A stretch of 64,000 bases of DNA from Adiantum capillus-veneris (lineage: Eukaryota > Streptophyta > Polypodiopsida > Polypodiales > Pteridaceae). The position numbers and the translations under genes were made by a program. Positions 43,800 to 55,855 of the stretch are shown here, piece by piece (position 1 is the first letter of the stretch; each line of letters begins with the position of its first letter). The notes under the pieces were generated by a model, which did no database searches, had not been told where the DNA came from, and saw nothing but the letters and a program-made list of their open reading frames with translations. Location of the stretch: assembly GCA_014529385.2 (NCBI GenBank), contig CM043953.1, positions 86,520,342 through 86,584,341 on the forward strand. Reading direction: 5' to 3'.

Positions 43800-44870
43800 A
43801 TTAGATGTTATTTGAGTACTTTGTTAAATATCGATACTGGTGGAAAGAGATGTACAAAGATGTCATGCAGTTTGTTGAAAGTTGTGTTATTTGTCAACTA
43901 TGTTCAAGTGTTTGATATTGAGATGGTTTGCCAAACTTACTCGTTGGCAAGGCATTGTAAGTATGTTGTGGACTTAGTGACTATGCATGTGGGATTGTGA
44001 TAGATGTGATATATTGTGCTTGCTAGAGAAGATTTGACCAAATAAGTCGAGGGAATAGCCTCGAGGAATAAGATGACGAGTGAAATGTGCAAATTTCTAC
44101 TTGAAGATGTGATATGCAGGTATGAACATATCATTAAGATTGTAGATGACAGGAGTAAGCTAGATGCAAGTGAAGCAAGAGAATTCTTTAATCATTTGGG
44201 GATTACACTAGCCTTAACCATAGCTTACAATCCTGAGGGTAACGGGAAAAGTCAAAGGGGTCATCCGCCCATCACTATAGGTTTGGCTAAAGCATGTGGG
44301 ACATATTGGTGATTGGCCTAGGCTATTACCATATGCTTTATGGGCGGATTGTACCACACAAAGTTTAGTGATAGGGTATAGGCCATCATAGTTGATGTAT
44401 GGACAAGAGTCAATTATGCCAACAAAAAAAGCAGTACTAACATTTATTAGTCTACATTGGGAAACAAACTTGTGCAAAGAAGGTCTACTTGCATTATGGA
44501 TTCAATAGCCTAAGAGATGTAGTGCAGCTTGTACTGCACAAGGTTTAATGACAAGGTATATGCCATCATAGTTGATGTATGGAAAGAAGCCAATTATGCC
44601 AATAGAAGAAACAATATTGACATGGATTAGTCTACCTTGGGAAACAAACTTGAGCAAAGAACATCTACTTGCATTGACGATTTGACAGCTTGAGAGATGC
44701 AGTGAAGATATCAAGGTTGCTAAAGACAAGCTAAGGGGAGCAAGATTAAAGAAAAAAGTGGGTTTTGATAGGAAGCAGAGACTAAGGCCAAGGGAAATAA
44801 GAAAGGGGGTATTGGTCTATGACAACAATCTTGAAAACCGATATAGAGCCCTACAAAAAAGGTGAAGTGT
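43800..44870 (+). pseudogene. pol: Tcn1-like Gypsy integrase remnant
   Basis: YWWKEMYKDVMQFVESCVIC (zinc-finger end, about 43840) is followed by a damaged core. Then FLLEDVICRYEHIIKIVDD, REFFNHLGITLALTIAYNPE and GNGKSQRGHPPI (44110-44275) occur, where the second catalytic Asp is retained as VDD and the Glu position of the E-R-GH motif is Gln. The tail ALWAD, GYRPS, LMYGQESIMPT follows. A tandem duplication (44344-44704) repeats the tail segment. It ends with AKDKLRGARLKKKVGF, RKQRLRPREIRKGVLVY. Sequence context matches the RT upstream, so both are one element. Confidence 0.72.
44344..44704 (+). repeat. Tandem duplication in the integrase tail (about 180 bp x 2)
   Basis: Units of about 180 bp, the first including GTACCACACAAAGTTTAGTG and the second GTACTGCACAAGGTTTAATG, then both reading CATCATAGTTGATGTATGGA. 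They have many scattered differences, so the duplication is old. Confidence 0.85.
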
Positions 44871-45589
44871 TGGAGTTAGAGTACACGGTTCTCCGAGGTT
44901 GATTGGGAGCACGAGGATTTTGGGTGTAGATGGAGCTTAGTGTAATCTTAAACCAAGGGAAACAAGAGCAGATATGAAAATATTTATGGCTAATATGAAC
45001 ATGTAGTGGTGCTTGAAGAGAAATTGTAGGAGATTTGCACAAATCGAAACACTTTTTTTAAGATTAAAAGGAATAAGAAGTAGATAATTGACATAAAATC
45101 GATGTTGAGACCAATAAAAGATTCAATAATGAACCTTGATAACCCTTTTTCAAATTGATTGCATATGCCGTTGCCAATATGCCTTTCAATTTGCAACACT
45201 TCAGTCAAAAGTTCCCAAGATTGAAGCAATCTGCGAATGACAGCTCAAACCAAAAATCTTGGTTCCACGTGATAAATATCCCAAACTTCCGCTCTTAACA
45301 AGATTCTCGAGGAAAATAGAAAGAGACTTTCCCCACCTCTTTCTCTGTTGAATCCTTGAGAGTGATGGTAATCCTTTCCCATGTACTCCCTTTATGCTTG
45401 CCCTTGCTTGCTAATTGCACTTCTCAGAACTATCAAGGAAGATCTCAAAAGAGAGCAGCAAGATAGATCACTAATTTCAAGATCTCCTTCTTGATGGATG
45501 CTTGCTGAGAGAGCAAGCTTTGCCTTTCCTCCGATACAATTCCTCCTTTCCCTTTGCTTGCCATTTTTTTGTTTTGTTTTTCCCTCTTA
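44871..45589. other. Interval with no firm assignment
   Basis: May hold the 3' end of the Tcn1-like element; no LTR partner is found in the window. Confidence 0.35.
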
Positions 45590-46220
45590 TTCACACTCAT
45601 TAACCGCCAATATGGGCGGCCACTTATGGTGGGCGGCCCACCCCATTTAGCATACATATCTCCAAAAGCATCGCCAAGCACAACGTTTTTCTCCAAAGAC
45701 CCCCCGCCCCGGTTGGCATAACTTTTTGATCAAAGCACTACCAAGCAAAGCATCTTTCTCTGACAATTCCTGATCAACAATCATTTCATGAATTCCCTCA
45801 ACCATATCAAGCTCTTGTATAAGGCCACATGCCTTTAAGGTGCAAGCATAGGTGAAGGCATTTGGAGAAAGATCTTCCATTCACTTGTGGTTAAAACAAA
45901 CAAAGTTTTCCCATGCCATGGCTATGCTAGGCTTATCCTCAATCAATGCTTTCCAAGTGACGACAATTTGGATGAGAAGCCCTTTTAAATTGTTCATGCT
46001 TTCATAAGAGCACCACATTTGGCATACAAATTAGCCAAGGCATTCAACGCGGCTCCTCAAGCACGCTTTAGTGCTTTTGGAAGTGCAACCATTAGGCATA
46101 TTTGTCGATCAAGGCACCATAGCTCCCTTTTGTCATGCTTATCAACCAAATATCATTAATGTGCTTTCATTAAAGCATCACATATGGCATACATACCATC
46201 CCAATCACTGTCAAGCATAA
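45590..46220 (-). pseudogene. PPR (pentatricopeptide repeat) protein fragment
   Basis: Minus strand: SPNAFTYACTLKACGLIQEL, then VEGIHEMIVDQELSEKDALL and GSALI (45740-45862), then, in other frames, GDMYAKWGG (near 45655), LANLYAKCGALMKA (near 46030) and GMYAICDALMKA (near 46180). The F-T-Y-x3-LKACG and MYAKCG phrases are hallmarks of plant PLS-class PPR proteins, which bind organellar RNA for editing or processing. Repeats are out of frame with each other, the order is disturbed, and stops intervene, so it is a pseudogene or captured fragment. This is the only clearly host-derived coding sequence here. Confidence 0.75.
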
Positions 46221-48589
46221 TTTCTAGCTTACATATCAACCAATCATTCGCAAGCACCCAAGATTTTGACTAGAGAAGTATCGAGCACAACTTTAACTGC
46301 ATCAACATTAATGTTCCCTGCTCATGGATGTCTAAGACTGCATAGAAAACTGATCCGGCCATAAGTTGAGCACTGAAAGCCCGATTTGAGCAAAGTGAAA
46401 CACAGAGTGTAGCCCTTTCGGAGCACTAGCAATTAGACCCCTATTAAACTTGATATAACTTTCTTGGCACACATTCCGAGGTTGACCTAAAAACAATGGA
46501 ATCGACCCTCGAAAATACTTGTAATGGCCGTATCTTCTTTGTTCGGACTCCGATTGACCAGCCGTAAAGACAGGCATGGAGATCATGGAGAGCACTACAA
46601 TTTTGGCCTATTAAAATGCATTTTGATATCACCTTGTCATCTTGGCTTATAGGCATCAAACCCCATTTTAATAGCCCCAAAACCCACAATTAGCATACAT
46701 TCTAGTCATCGTGCTATCATAACAGAGTTTGGCATCGATCATAAGTTTGGAAAAACTAAAAAATGCATACAAATTCTCATCTTTCATCCCGTGCCCGCAA
46801 AGCGGCAATACAATGGTTTGGACTATACATCCTTGTCAAGCATGTAAATGAAAATTCTACCTATAACCAATGTGACTTAGATGGAATAGTGTTGAAGGTG
46901 TCAATAGTAGGGAAGTAGATTAAACTATTTACGAAGTGTGATTTAGAGATTGAGATCAAGGACCAAATTTTGGATCAACAACTTGGCAATGATGAAGAGG
47001 TTGATGAAGAAGAAGATTCAATGATAGGGCTAGACCAAGAAGAGATATAGAGTGGAACATACCGAAGAATGTGCAGGTTCAGAGGGGTGGATGTGCTGTT
47101 GCTCAGTGTTCACAAGGCAATACAAGGTTTTGTGGCCAGTGATTGAGAAATGTGTGTTTTAGCTTAGCTTTGAGGTAGTCAAAATTCTAGGTAGGCACAA
47201 TAAAGCTTCAAGGATTTGAAGAGGCTTCAACATTTTGAGTGAGGGTGATGTTTCTGGTGGCCACTTGGATGACTTGGGCTTTTTCCAATCAAAAGGGCAC
47301 CCAACATTGGGCTCCATGTAAAATTGTCCAAGGTCACATGGGTTTTTGGGGCCACATAGGCTGCCCAATTTTAATAGACAGAGAAAATACATTGGACATT
47401 AAAGGCATAAAAATACTTAGACACAAAGAAACTAGGATGACAAACTTTGAGTTTGGAGCAAGGGTGCTTGATAGCATTAAAAAAAGGAAGCAATGTGCAA
47501 ATAAAAGGGGAAGAAGCTAGAAATGGTAGGCAACAATGGAAGAGAGGAGCTATGCAAGTTGTCTTGGCTCATATTGGATGCTACGGAGCATGGATGGCAG
47601 GAGCAAAGAAACAAAAAATCACCAAGAAGCCATAGCAAAGCTTTTTGGAGCAAGTTGTTTTGCAGTTTTTGTGCACTCACAAATTCACATTGGCATGTCA
47701 TCAAGGGGACACTTGTGCATGGACAACTATTTAAAAGATGCCTAATTCCCTTATTTATAGGGAAACAACCCAAAATAGGAGGGGAAAAGATTATGTGATT
47801 TTGTAATTAACATGGTTGGAGTAGGTATAAATGCGGGAACAAGCAACCTATTTTGTATGCATCAGGTTATGAGAAGCAAGTGTTTTGTGAACCAAGGGTA
47901 TTAAGCTTTCTGCATCACGAAGTAAGTGTATCACCAAGCATCATGAAGCTAGTTTCAAGTGTTTAAGCATTGAGAGCCAAGTGTTCTCTCATGTATACTG
48001 TTTTTTTTTAATTATACAAAAGAAAGGTTTTTTTAAATTATACAAGTGAAATGTTTTTTTCGTGTGTTTCTATTTGAGTTGTTTGCGTTGTGCTTGCTTC
48101 TAGCTTAACCATAGGGGAAGAGGCCCAACGACTTTGCAGCAATGAACCCCCCTTCAATGAGACACTTCACGACATTCTTGGTGAACCTCCATCCCCTTTT
48201 ACACAAAAGGGTCATGCAAAATAACTATCTTCTAGCATGGTTTTCAAAATTGGTAGAGTTCTAGGTGGAAGACCTAGAACGGATTATACTCCCTCTTGGC
48301 ACCCTTAGGTCCTTATCAAGATGGATATATCTATTGACCTCGCTTCCTCCATAGACATTTACACAGACAATGGAGAGCATTTGGATCAACCCATTCTATA
48401 AATATCTCCAGTGTGGGGCTACAAGTCCCTTTGTTAAGGGTTTTTAGCTCAAAAAATACATATCCCCCACCAACACCACCAAGGTGGATAAGCTTCATGT
48501 GATTCCCAAAAAGTTAAAAGCTCATTGATAATGCCACCCTTGATAAGTAAAATGACTATGAGACCATAGGGTAGGAACCTTCACTTCCA
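46221..48589. other. Long interval without recognisable genes
   Basis: No RT, integrase, LTR pair or host domain is recognised. A plus-strand acidic run (QLGNDEEVDEEEDSMIGLD, near 46990) may be a coding relic. The part after about 47850 may contain the 3' end or LTR of Gypsy-H, but no partner is available for comparison. Confidence 0.4.
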
Positions 48590-48594
48590 CCCAA

Positions 48595-48860
48595 TCATCC
48601 TCTCCTTTTATAACAGAGAGCCTTAATGTCAGTTCCCATTGGGCTCTGCTTGGCTACCCTTGGCCTCAAATTACTCCCCCTTGAAGAAGCGTTTTCAACC
48701 TCAAAAACAAAAAAGTGGGATATTTTTTTCTTAGGAACACTAATCTTTTCCCAAGGGGCACCTTTGTCAAGTCTATATTTCCACTTAACCAATGCTTGTT
48801 GTCATGTACATGATGACAAGCATGTAAGTCATGATAGCTAAGAATGCTCTCATGTTCGTC
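48595..48860 (-). pseudogene. pol: Gypsy-H chromodomain remnant
   Basis: DEHESILSYHDLHACHHVHD is followed, after a frame change, by VKWKYRLDKGAPWEKISVPK and FEVENASSRGSNLRPRVAKQ. The VKWK...WE spacing is that of chromoviral chromodomains. It lies downstream of the integrase. Confidence 0.65.
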
Positions 48861-48959
48861 TGACAGGGTGGGAGGTTCAATGAAATCAACCAAAAACATG
48901 TTCATCAATTACATTGTCATCCATATGCAAGCGTTTACGTAAATGACACATGAAAAATT

Positions 48960-49760
48960 GGATGAATATGAGACTGTATAGGTAAAAATAGCTTGTAGGT
49001 CAGATCTCCAACTCTCTTGAGTATTTTGAATGGGCCACAATATCTAGGATAACTTAGGTGTGGGACTAGTATTTAGACTTTTGGAATGTTCTGAAACACG
49101 TAAGAATACCTCTTCACCTTCTATGGAAATGACTTGCCGACATTTTATTAGCATATTTCTTGTATCTATCATGTGATTTTTTAACATTTTGACAAGCAAT
49201 CTTGAAATATCCATATGATCTGGGATAAAATCCTTGACTTGCTAAATTTTTTCTATAGCCGCCAACACGACCATAACTAGTGACCTACGTCAAAACATGT
49301 ACATAAGCATGAAGGGACTAAATTTAGTTACATATGCTTGTAGGATATCCTCTAAGTTTGACGTTCTATCTTGGGATGATTTGAAGTACTGAGATGGAGT
49401 TATGTTCGCAACCATTTAAAGACAACCCTTCAAAAGTGACTGTGAAACTTGGGATCACAACACTAACAATATTCATAGGAAATTCATAGATGGTGGATTT
49501 GGTTGGAATAAACTTATAGAGTTTAATCAACCTATCTTACAATCACACATACCGAGTCACTACCTTGTACGGTGGTTGGTAGACCTACAATAAAATCCAT
49601 AGAGATACTTTCTCATTTGCCATTGGGAATATCCAAAGGATGCAAGACACCTCCTATTTTTAGGCACTCTGCTTTGTTAAAGAGACATTTTTGGCAGTGC
49701 AAGACATGGTCATGAACGTGCCCACCCATATAAACCTAGCTAGTAGAACTATTGTCGTAC
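48960..49760 (-). pseudogene. pol: Gypsy-H integrase remnant
   Basis: In minus-strand order: CQKCLFNKAECLKIGGVLHP (zinc-finger end), LDIPNGK, a stop, ESISMDFIVGLPTTVQGSDS (first catalytic Asp) and, after a damaged core, [20 protein letters not shown] with [10 protein letters not shown]. These are the Gypsy integrase start, catalytic front and GPY/F-type end. The central DDE part is not readable. Confidence 0.78.
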
Positions 49761-49959
49761 AAGTGCATAAGTCTTCTTTATGCATGGGTGACCTGTACTT
49801 GGACAATTATGACATTCATTAAGAACTTGGCACTATCGGTACACAAAATCTCCCCTTGTGGAGTAATAACCCATCATCAATAGAAAAGTCCGTCCATCAA
49901 GTTAGTTCATCCTTCAAAAGAGGAGAACCGGGTGTGGAGGAAACATACACACTATCGGC

Positions 49960-50770
49960 ATTGGAGTGAGAAGGATCCCTCTTTCTGATGTGACTCCACA
50001 CCTTCAAATATACATCATTATGCTCAAGTTTTCCTTAAGATATTCCAAAGACTCAAATTTAAGATCCGTGAACAAAATAGAGTTGATCTCAGGCATACAA
50101 TTTAAAGCTTCAACTGCAACATTGTATCATGCTTTAGGATACCTAAGGTTTACATCATACTCTTGAAGAATCTCAACTCATCATGCCTTTCAAGTTGGAC
50201 TGTTGTGTAGACTCAACAAGTTGATCTATAAGGTGGTTTGCTAACATGCTTCCTACCTGCAACCACATCTATGTTGTGTTGCACATAACGTGTAGATGGT
50301 AAACCAAGTGGTAATTCTTGTGGAAAACCATCATTGCATTGCATTAAAAGTTGAGCAACATTTGCTTGTTGTGATGATTGAGATAGAGAGAGGAGGAGAA
50401 GATGAGAGAGAAGCATGTAACCTTGAGGTATTCTCAAACATAACAGAGTCAATATCAACATTTGAAAACAAATGACACAAAGAGTAACACAAAAAGGTAT
50501 TTTCTTGTTCAACATTGGAGTAGAGGTTCATAAGCTTGGCTATACAAATGAGTGGTGAGGGAGGTACATATTTTCCCTACAATAGTAGCACGTGCATACC
50601 ATTGGATTCAAACATAATACTATTATGCTCATAGCTACAACATAACGATGTACCTAACCCATGAAACCATTCCCAACTCAACACCGCATGTGCTCTATCC
50701 ATGTTCATCACCTAAAAATCAAAGTTAGTGTAATATCCTTGGATCTCAAGAGGTACAATCTTGACTGAGT
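49960..50770 (-). pseudogene. pol: Gypsy-H protease end, RT start and RNase H end
   Basis: From 50770 downward: GYSVKIVPLEIQGYYTNFDF, LSWEWFHGLG, SIMFESNGMHVLL, then QCNDGFPQELPLGLPSTRYV and QHNIDVVAGRKHVSKPPYRS, the segment that precedes the RT in Gypsy pol. The RT body is absent. The sequence jumps to ILQEYDVNLRYPKA and NVAVEALNCMPEINSI, the end of RNase H (usual form NVVADALSR). The deletion junction is near 50212. Copia-3 begins at 50788, immediately upstream in element sense. Confidence 0.75.
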
Positions 50771-50787
50771 ATCCCGCACCTCATCAT

Positions 50788-51066
50788 TGTTGAAGATGAT
50801 GAAACAGGAAACAGAAGGAAGACAGCAACTCAGAGTAGGAAGAAGATGAAGAAGGAGAAGACACAGAGCTTGTGTACGAGATCTCTGTAGTCTCTCTCTC
50901 TCTGTATTAGAATAATAGTGTATACAAACTCAGAGCTACAAAGCTTATATGAAACCCTAAGAGATAAGGTGTCCTTTCACACCGGATGTCCAGGGGGAAA
51001 AACCCAGTGGGAGAAAAGTGCCCCTGGTGAAGCGCGTATACACACTAACACTACTACATGTCTAAA
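50788..51066 (-). repeat. Copia-3 3' LTR (279 bp)
   Basis: Plus-strand ends TGTTGAAGATGATG and CATGTCTAAA. The element-strand PPT ACAGGGGGGATTTT adjoins it at 51067-51080. Confidence 0.94.
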
Positions 51067-51113
51067 AATCCCCCCTGTAGTGATAGTGTGAATCCGTACA
51101 AGGTAGCAGATCA

Positions 51114-51728
51114 TCATGTGTATGAGAGTAAGCCCAAAGCTTTTCGGAAAGCTTCAAACTTTTCTCGTGATAACGCCTTCATAAATAGATCTGCAATGTT
51201 ATCCTGTGTAGGACAGTAAGTTAGTGTGATCTCCCCTGCATGCAGCCTTTCCCTGACATAGTGGTAGTGAACCTCTATGTGCTTTGTTCTTGCATGAAAT
51301 ACTGGATTCCTTGCAACTCCCATAGCACTCTGACTGTCAGTGAAAATGGTAGTGGGTGCCTGTTGACACTCACAAAGATCTGCCAATAACCTGCGTATCC
51401 ATACACAATCAACTGTTGCCGTGAAAGCTGCCCTGTACTCAGCTTCACAAGTTGATGTAGCCACTGTGGGTTGCTTCTTGCTTAGCCAAGATATACATGC
51501 ATTTCCCAAGAAAAAACAATTGCCACTTGTGGAATGTCGTGTGTCAAAATCACCAGCCCAATCTGAATCGCTGTAACCAAGAAGCTGCATAGAACTGTGC
51601 TTTCCATACATATCCCCCCTTGGAAAGAACATGGCAAGATTAGGGGTACCTGAAAGGTAACGAAGTATGCGCTTCACAGCCTGCCAATGATGCATACCTG
51701 GGCTATGCATAAATCTGCTCTCCAGCAT
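51114..51728 (-). pseudogene. pol: Copia-3 RNase H, shifted out of frame by a deletion
   Basis: The frame reads RFMHSPGMHHWQAVKRILRY, then DSDWAGDFDTRHSTSG, STCEAEYRAAF, TDSQSAMGVARNP and KHIEVHYHYVRERL, ending QDNIADLFMKALSREKFEAF and a stop at 51114. All RNase H active-site acids are present. The segment between DAGE and SRFMHS found in Copia-1 (TLYQSTVGCLIYVCNTRPDI and flanking residues) is missing here. The loss, not a multiple of three, throws this domain out of frame with the RT. Confidence 0.92.
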
Positions 51729-51808
51729 CGTGCATGCTCAACTTTGATCCAGTTTCTACGGGTGTAGAGATTGGTTTACAATTTTGCATACCAAACTTGT
51801 CCAAAATT

Positions 51809-53710
51809 TTATGCAAATATTTTGCCTGCAACATGTATATGCCATCCTCTGATTGCACAAATTGAATACTGAATACCCAAGTAATAATGTAGCAAACCAA
51901 GATCAGACATCTCAAAGGTTTTTCTCAAAGCATCTTTAAACGCTTCAATTTCATCTGCAGTATTGCCTGTAAGAAGCATATCATCCACATAAAGTGTTAG
52001 CATAATGAGAACTCCATCTCTCTTTTTGACATACAAAGTACTTTCTGTTGGACTATTCTGAAATCCCTGGCCAATCAAATAAGTATGTATCTTCTCATAC
52101 CATGCTCTTGGAGCCTGTTTGAGACCATACAAAGCTTTACGCAATCTACATACCTTTTGCTCTTGACCTTTTACAACAAAACCACTTGGTTGACTTACAT
52201 AAACTTCTTCCTGAAAATCACCATTCAAAAAAGCAGTTTTGATATCCAACTGATGCACTTTCCAACCATGATGAGCAGCAATTGCAACTAGTGATCTAAC
52301 TGTGGACGCACGAGAAGTAGGAGCAAAGGTTTCATCATAATCTATGCCTTTCTGTTGCGCATAGCCTTTTGCCACAAGCCTTGCTTTGTACCTGTCAACA
52401 GTACCATCTTGTTTCCTCTTTACCTTAAAAACCCACTTTGTACCAATAGGCTTTTTACCTGTAGGCAAGTCCACTAGATCCCATGTATGATTCTTATGAA
52501 TAGAATCAATTTCTTGTTGCATAGCATCTTTCCAATGAACACACTCTAAAGCTTGTTCAAATGAATCAGGCTCATCTGCATCACAAAGAGTGCTAAAGCA
52601 AGCCAAATCTACTTGCTCTCTGCCAAAAGTAGTACCAGCACGTGTTTTTCGTGGCAACAGTGCATCCAACTTGCTATCCTGCAAAGTTTTCTGAACCCAT
52701 TTAGGCAAGGTTCTTTCTTCCCTGAGAACTTCTTGCTCTTCACGCACAATTTCCTCTACATCATGAGGTGTCACATGCTGATCAAAAGATTGATCAAGAT
52801 TATCAACCTGTTGTGATTCTTGATTCTCCACAAAAGAAGGAAGCAAACCTTCAAATACATCATGTGTCTGCATATGCGGTACATCAAAAGCAACCATAGG
52901 TTGAGCAGTAGTTTCTGCAAAAATTACATCACGACTTTCAAAAATCTTGTTTGTAGCAGGATTGTAAAGTCTATAACCTTTACTTCCACTACTGTACCCC
53001 ACAAATATACATTTGATTGCCTTATCATCAAGCTTCCCACGTAACTGCCGAGGGATGTGAGCATAAGCAAGACAACCAAAAACACGAAGATAACTGACTG
53101 AAGGTTTTCTGTCATACCAAGCTTCATATGGAGTAATGGTCTTCAAGGCACGAGTAGGACACTTGTTCAAAACATGTGCTGCACAAGCAACTGCCTCCAT
53201 CCATAGCTTATGAGGAAAACTCTTAGCCTTGAGCATACATCTAGCCGTCTCCATTAAAGACCTGTTCTTCCTTTCTGCAACACCATTCTGTTGTGGTGTG
53301 TATGGCATAGTGCATTGGTGTTTAATGCCTTTCTTTCCCAAAAAATCCTTAAATGCACCTGACATGTATTCACCTCCTCGATCGGTACGAAGAGTCTGTA
53401 CTTTGCAACCTGTTTCATTTTCAACCATGGCGACATAATGTTCAAAAACTGCAAACACGTCTGACTTTGCTTTGAGTGGATACACCCAACAAAACCTGGA
53501 AAAGTCATCAATGAAGGTCACAAAATAAAGGTTGTTTCCCAAAGATGGCGTCCTCATAGGACCACATACATCACTGTGTACAAGCTGCAACTTTCGTGTC
53601 GCTCTAACTAAACCATCCTGCGAAAATGCAAATCTGTGCATCTTTCCAAGAACGCAACCTTCACATACATGTCTTGGTGGCATCTCCAATAAAGACAAAT
53701 CATGCACCAT
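51809..53710 (-). pseudogene. pol: Copia-3 integrase and reverse transcriptase
   Basis: A 633-codon open frame contains HVCEGCVLGKMH (zinc finger), SDVCGPMRTPSLGN, FIDDFSRFCW, RTDRGGEYMSGAF and PQQNGVAERKNRS, so the integrase D,D,E residues are all present. RT follows with GTKWVFKVKRKQDGTVDRYK, QLDIKTAFLNGD, KALYGLKQAPRAWYEK and LYVDDMLLTG. It ends out of frame at 51809 after a 7-bp insertion (near 51880) behind HYYLGIQ. Its start is artificial: a one-base deletion at about 53725 cuts it off from the protease frame. Within this frame all catalytic residues are intact. Confidence 0.95.
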
Positions 53711-53724
53711 ATTATGACATGCCC

Positions 53725-55170
53725 GAATCTAGCATGCCACAACTCAGCATCCTGCATGGCTTGAGTCTTTGTTTCTGCAATACATACCTGAATCTGCTTT
53801 TCATAACGATCTAGCACAAATAGTCCATTTTCTAGCGTACCTGTAGTGATAAGAGAATAACCATTCTCTCGATCTCGTACAACACATCTGTCATCCTCAA
53901 AAATGACCCGAAGACCATTTTTTGCAAGAGAGGATACAGACAACAAATTCTTCTTGATCCCTGGAACATATAAGACATCCGGCAAGCATAAATCTGAACC
54001 ATCTGAAATGGTAATCAAAATCTTACCAACTCCTTTGATTGGATAAGAAGCATTATTTGCACATGTCACCTTCTTTCCTGCTGGAGCTGCATCCAATGAA
54101 CAAAACAAATCCTTCCTTGAAGTAATATGCCTGGATGCACCACTATCAAAGTACCAAATCATTTGTGTCTTGTCAAACTGTAAGCAGAAAAATCTGAACA
54201 TACTACGAAAGCATAAGAATCCTGCACAAAGTTTGCACTCTTCTTTAGCTGTAGAAGAATCACCAGAAGCTGAAACAACCAAACTTGACTCTTTCTTCTT
54301 TTCTTTAGCAATTCGCTTTTTACACTCACTAATGTAGTGACCAGGTTTTTTGCAGTAGTGACATTTACCTTTCTTCTTGGACGTGTCGGAATCACCTTTA
54401 GACTTCTCTGAAGATTGTCCTGCACTAGACTTGGAGTGATGAGCACTCTCTTTACCCTTGTTTTTGTTCTGTACAACAAGAGCATGATCCATACCATCCA
54501 CCTGTAAAGACTTATTCTTACGTGATTGATCCTCCTGCAATAGCAAAGCCACTAACTCTTCAAAATGAAGAGGCTCAGGATTAGCTCGCAAAGACAGAGT
54601 CAAAGAAGTCTGAAAAGTCAAATAAGATGGTGGTAGTGAATTGAGTGTTTTGGAAACCAAGTCCTTCTCTGGAATCACTTCATCAATGCTAAGCAATTGC
54701 TCTTTAAGATCCCTGATTTTTATAAGATGCTCGACGATATCGTCACCTTCGTCCATCTGTATTTTGTCAAGTTGTTTCTTCAAAAACTCTATTCTGGCAA
54801 CGTTTCTTCCTCCAAACATAGCTTGCAGAGTGTTCCAAGCATCCTCAGAAGTTCTACAAGATCTGATATGTGGTGTGATTGTCCTCTTTATGGTTAAGGC
54901 AATCACAGCCATAGCTTGTGCATCTTTAGTATCCCATCTCTTTTGCTCTAGAGTGACTTGTGAGGGTCCTGCACCAACAGCTGCACCACGACCAGGCGTG
55001 GCAGGTGCAATGCTACCTGGACGAACTTCATCTCCAGATACATAATCCCACAATCCTTTACCAACCAAAACATTTTTGGCCATAAAAGACCAAAGAGAAT
55101 AGTTGGTACCATCTAATTTGTCTTCGGATGTAAACGCACCAAAAATCTCTTTCTCCGTAGATTGAGCCAT
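53725..55170 (-). pseudogene. gag: Copia-3 Gag and protease
   Basis: The chosen start MAQSTEKEIFGAF at 55170 lies about 390 bp after the PBS; an upstream in-frame ATG (55185) is less likely. Gag motifs are LDGTNYSLWSFMAKNVLVGK, TPHIRSCRTSEDAWNTL and a perfect knuckle CHYCKKPGHYISEC. The protease has MIWYFDSGASRHITS with the catalytic Asp. The pre-integrase HARFGH follows, where the frame breaks. Up to that point the protein is fully open (about 480 residues). It would form particles and, on its own, could still act in trans for related defective copies. Confidence 0.94.
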
Positions 55171-55555
55171 ATTGTGGATGCACACAAGAGAGCAAAAGAA
55201 CCTCCAAGAGATTCAAAAATCTCCTCTCCAATCCAAGAAAAACTCTACACAAAATCTCAGCACAAAGCTAAGACAAGCTGCTTCCCAAAAGAACTGTTTA
55301 CCTGAAGAAAATCTGTCAAAAAGCACACCCTCTTGATCTAAACGCCTCCGAAAAGTAGCTTCTGCTACGCTGCTCAGAACAAAATTCTGAGGGCTCGAAC
55401 GGCTTCGAAAGGGGGCTAAAACCCCAGGTCACCTTCTCAGAATACTCCCGGAACGTCGAGGATGCTCCCACGAGCAAATTTTCCGAAAACTGCCTGAAAA
55501 TTGTGATTGCGCGCGCGGACGCGAAAACGCAAGTAGAGGCTCTGGAAATCACCTC

Positions 55556-55567
55556 GCTCTGATACCA
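55556..55567 (-). other. Copia-3 primer-binding site
   Basis: Reverse complement TGGTATCAGAGC, initiator-Met type, two bases from the LTR. Confidence 0.94.
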
Positions 55568-55569
55568 AT

Positions 55570-55850
55570 TGTCGAAGATGATGAAACAGGAAACAGAAGG
55601 AAGACAACAACTCAGAGTAGGAAGAAGATGAAGAAGGAGAAGACACAGAGCTTGTGTACGAGATCTCTGTACTCTCTCTCTCTCTCTGTATTAGAATAAT
55701 AGTGTATACAAACTCAGAGCTACAAAGCTTATATGAAACCCTAAGAGATAAGGTGTCCTTTCACACTGGATGTCCAGGGGGAAAAACCCAGTGGGAGAAA
55801 AGTGGCCCTGGTGAAGCGCGTATACACACTAACACTACTACATGTCTACA
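55570..55850 (-). repeat. Copia-3 5' LTR (281 bp)
   Basis: Plus-strand ends TGTCGAAGATGATG and CATGTCTACA, followed by the TSD ATCAT. Confidence 0.95.
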
Positions 55851-55855
55851 ATCAT

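Larger units (their letters stand above)
50788..55850 (-). mobile_element. Copia-3, young Copia inserted in Gypsy-H
   Basis: Complete structure on the minus strand: 5' LTR 55570-55850, PBS 55556-55567, gag-protease, integrase-RT, RNase H, PPT 51067-51080, 3' LTR 50788-51066. The TSD ATCAT stands at 50783-50787 and 55851-55855. LTRs differ by about six substitutions and one 2-bp indel over about 280 bp. The coding region nevertheless has three disabling changes: a frame break near 53725, a 7-bp insertion near 51880, and a deletion of roughly 100 bp near 51725. Confidence 0.96.
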
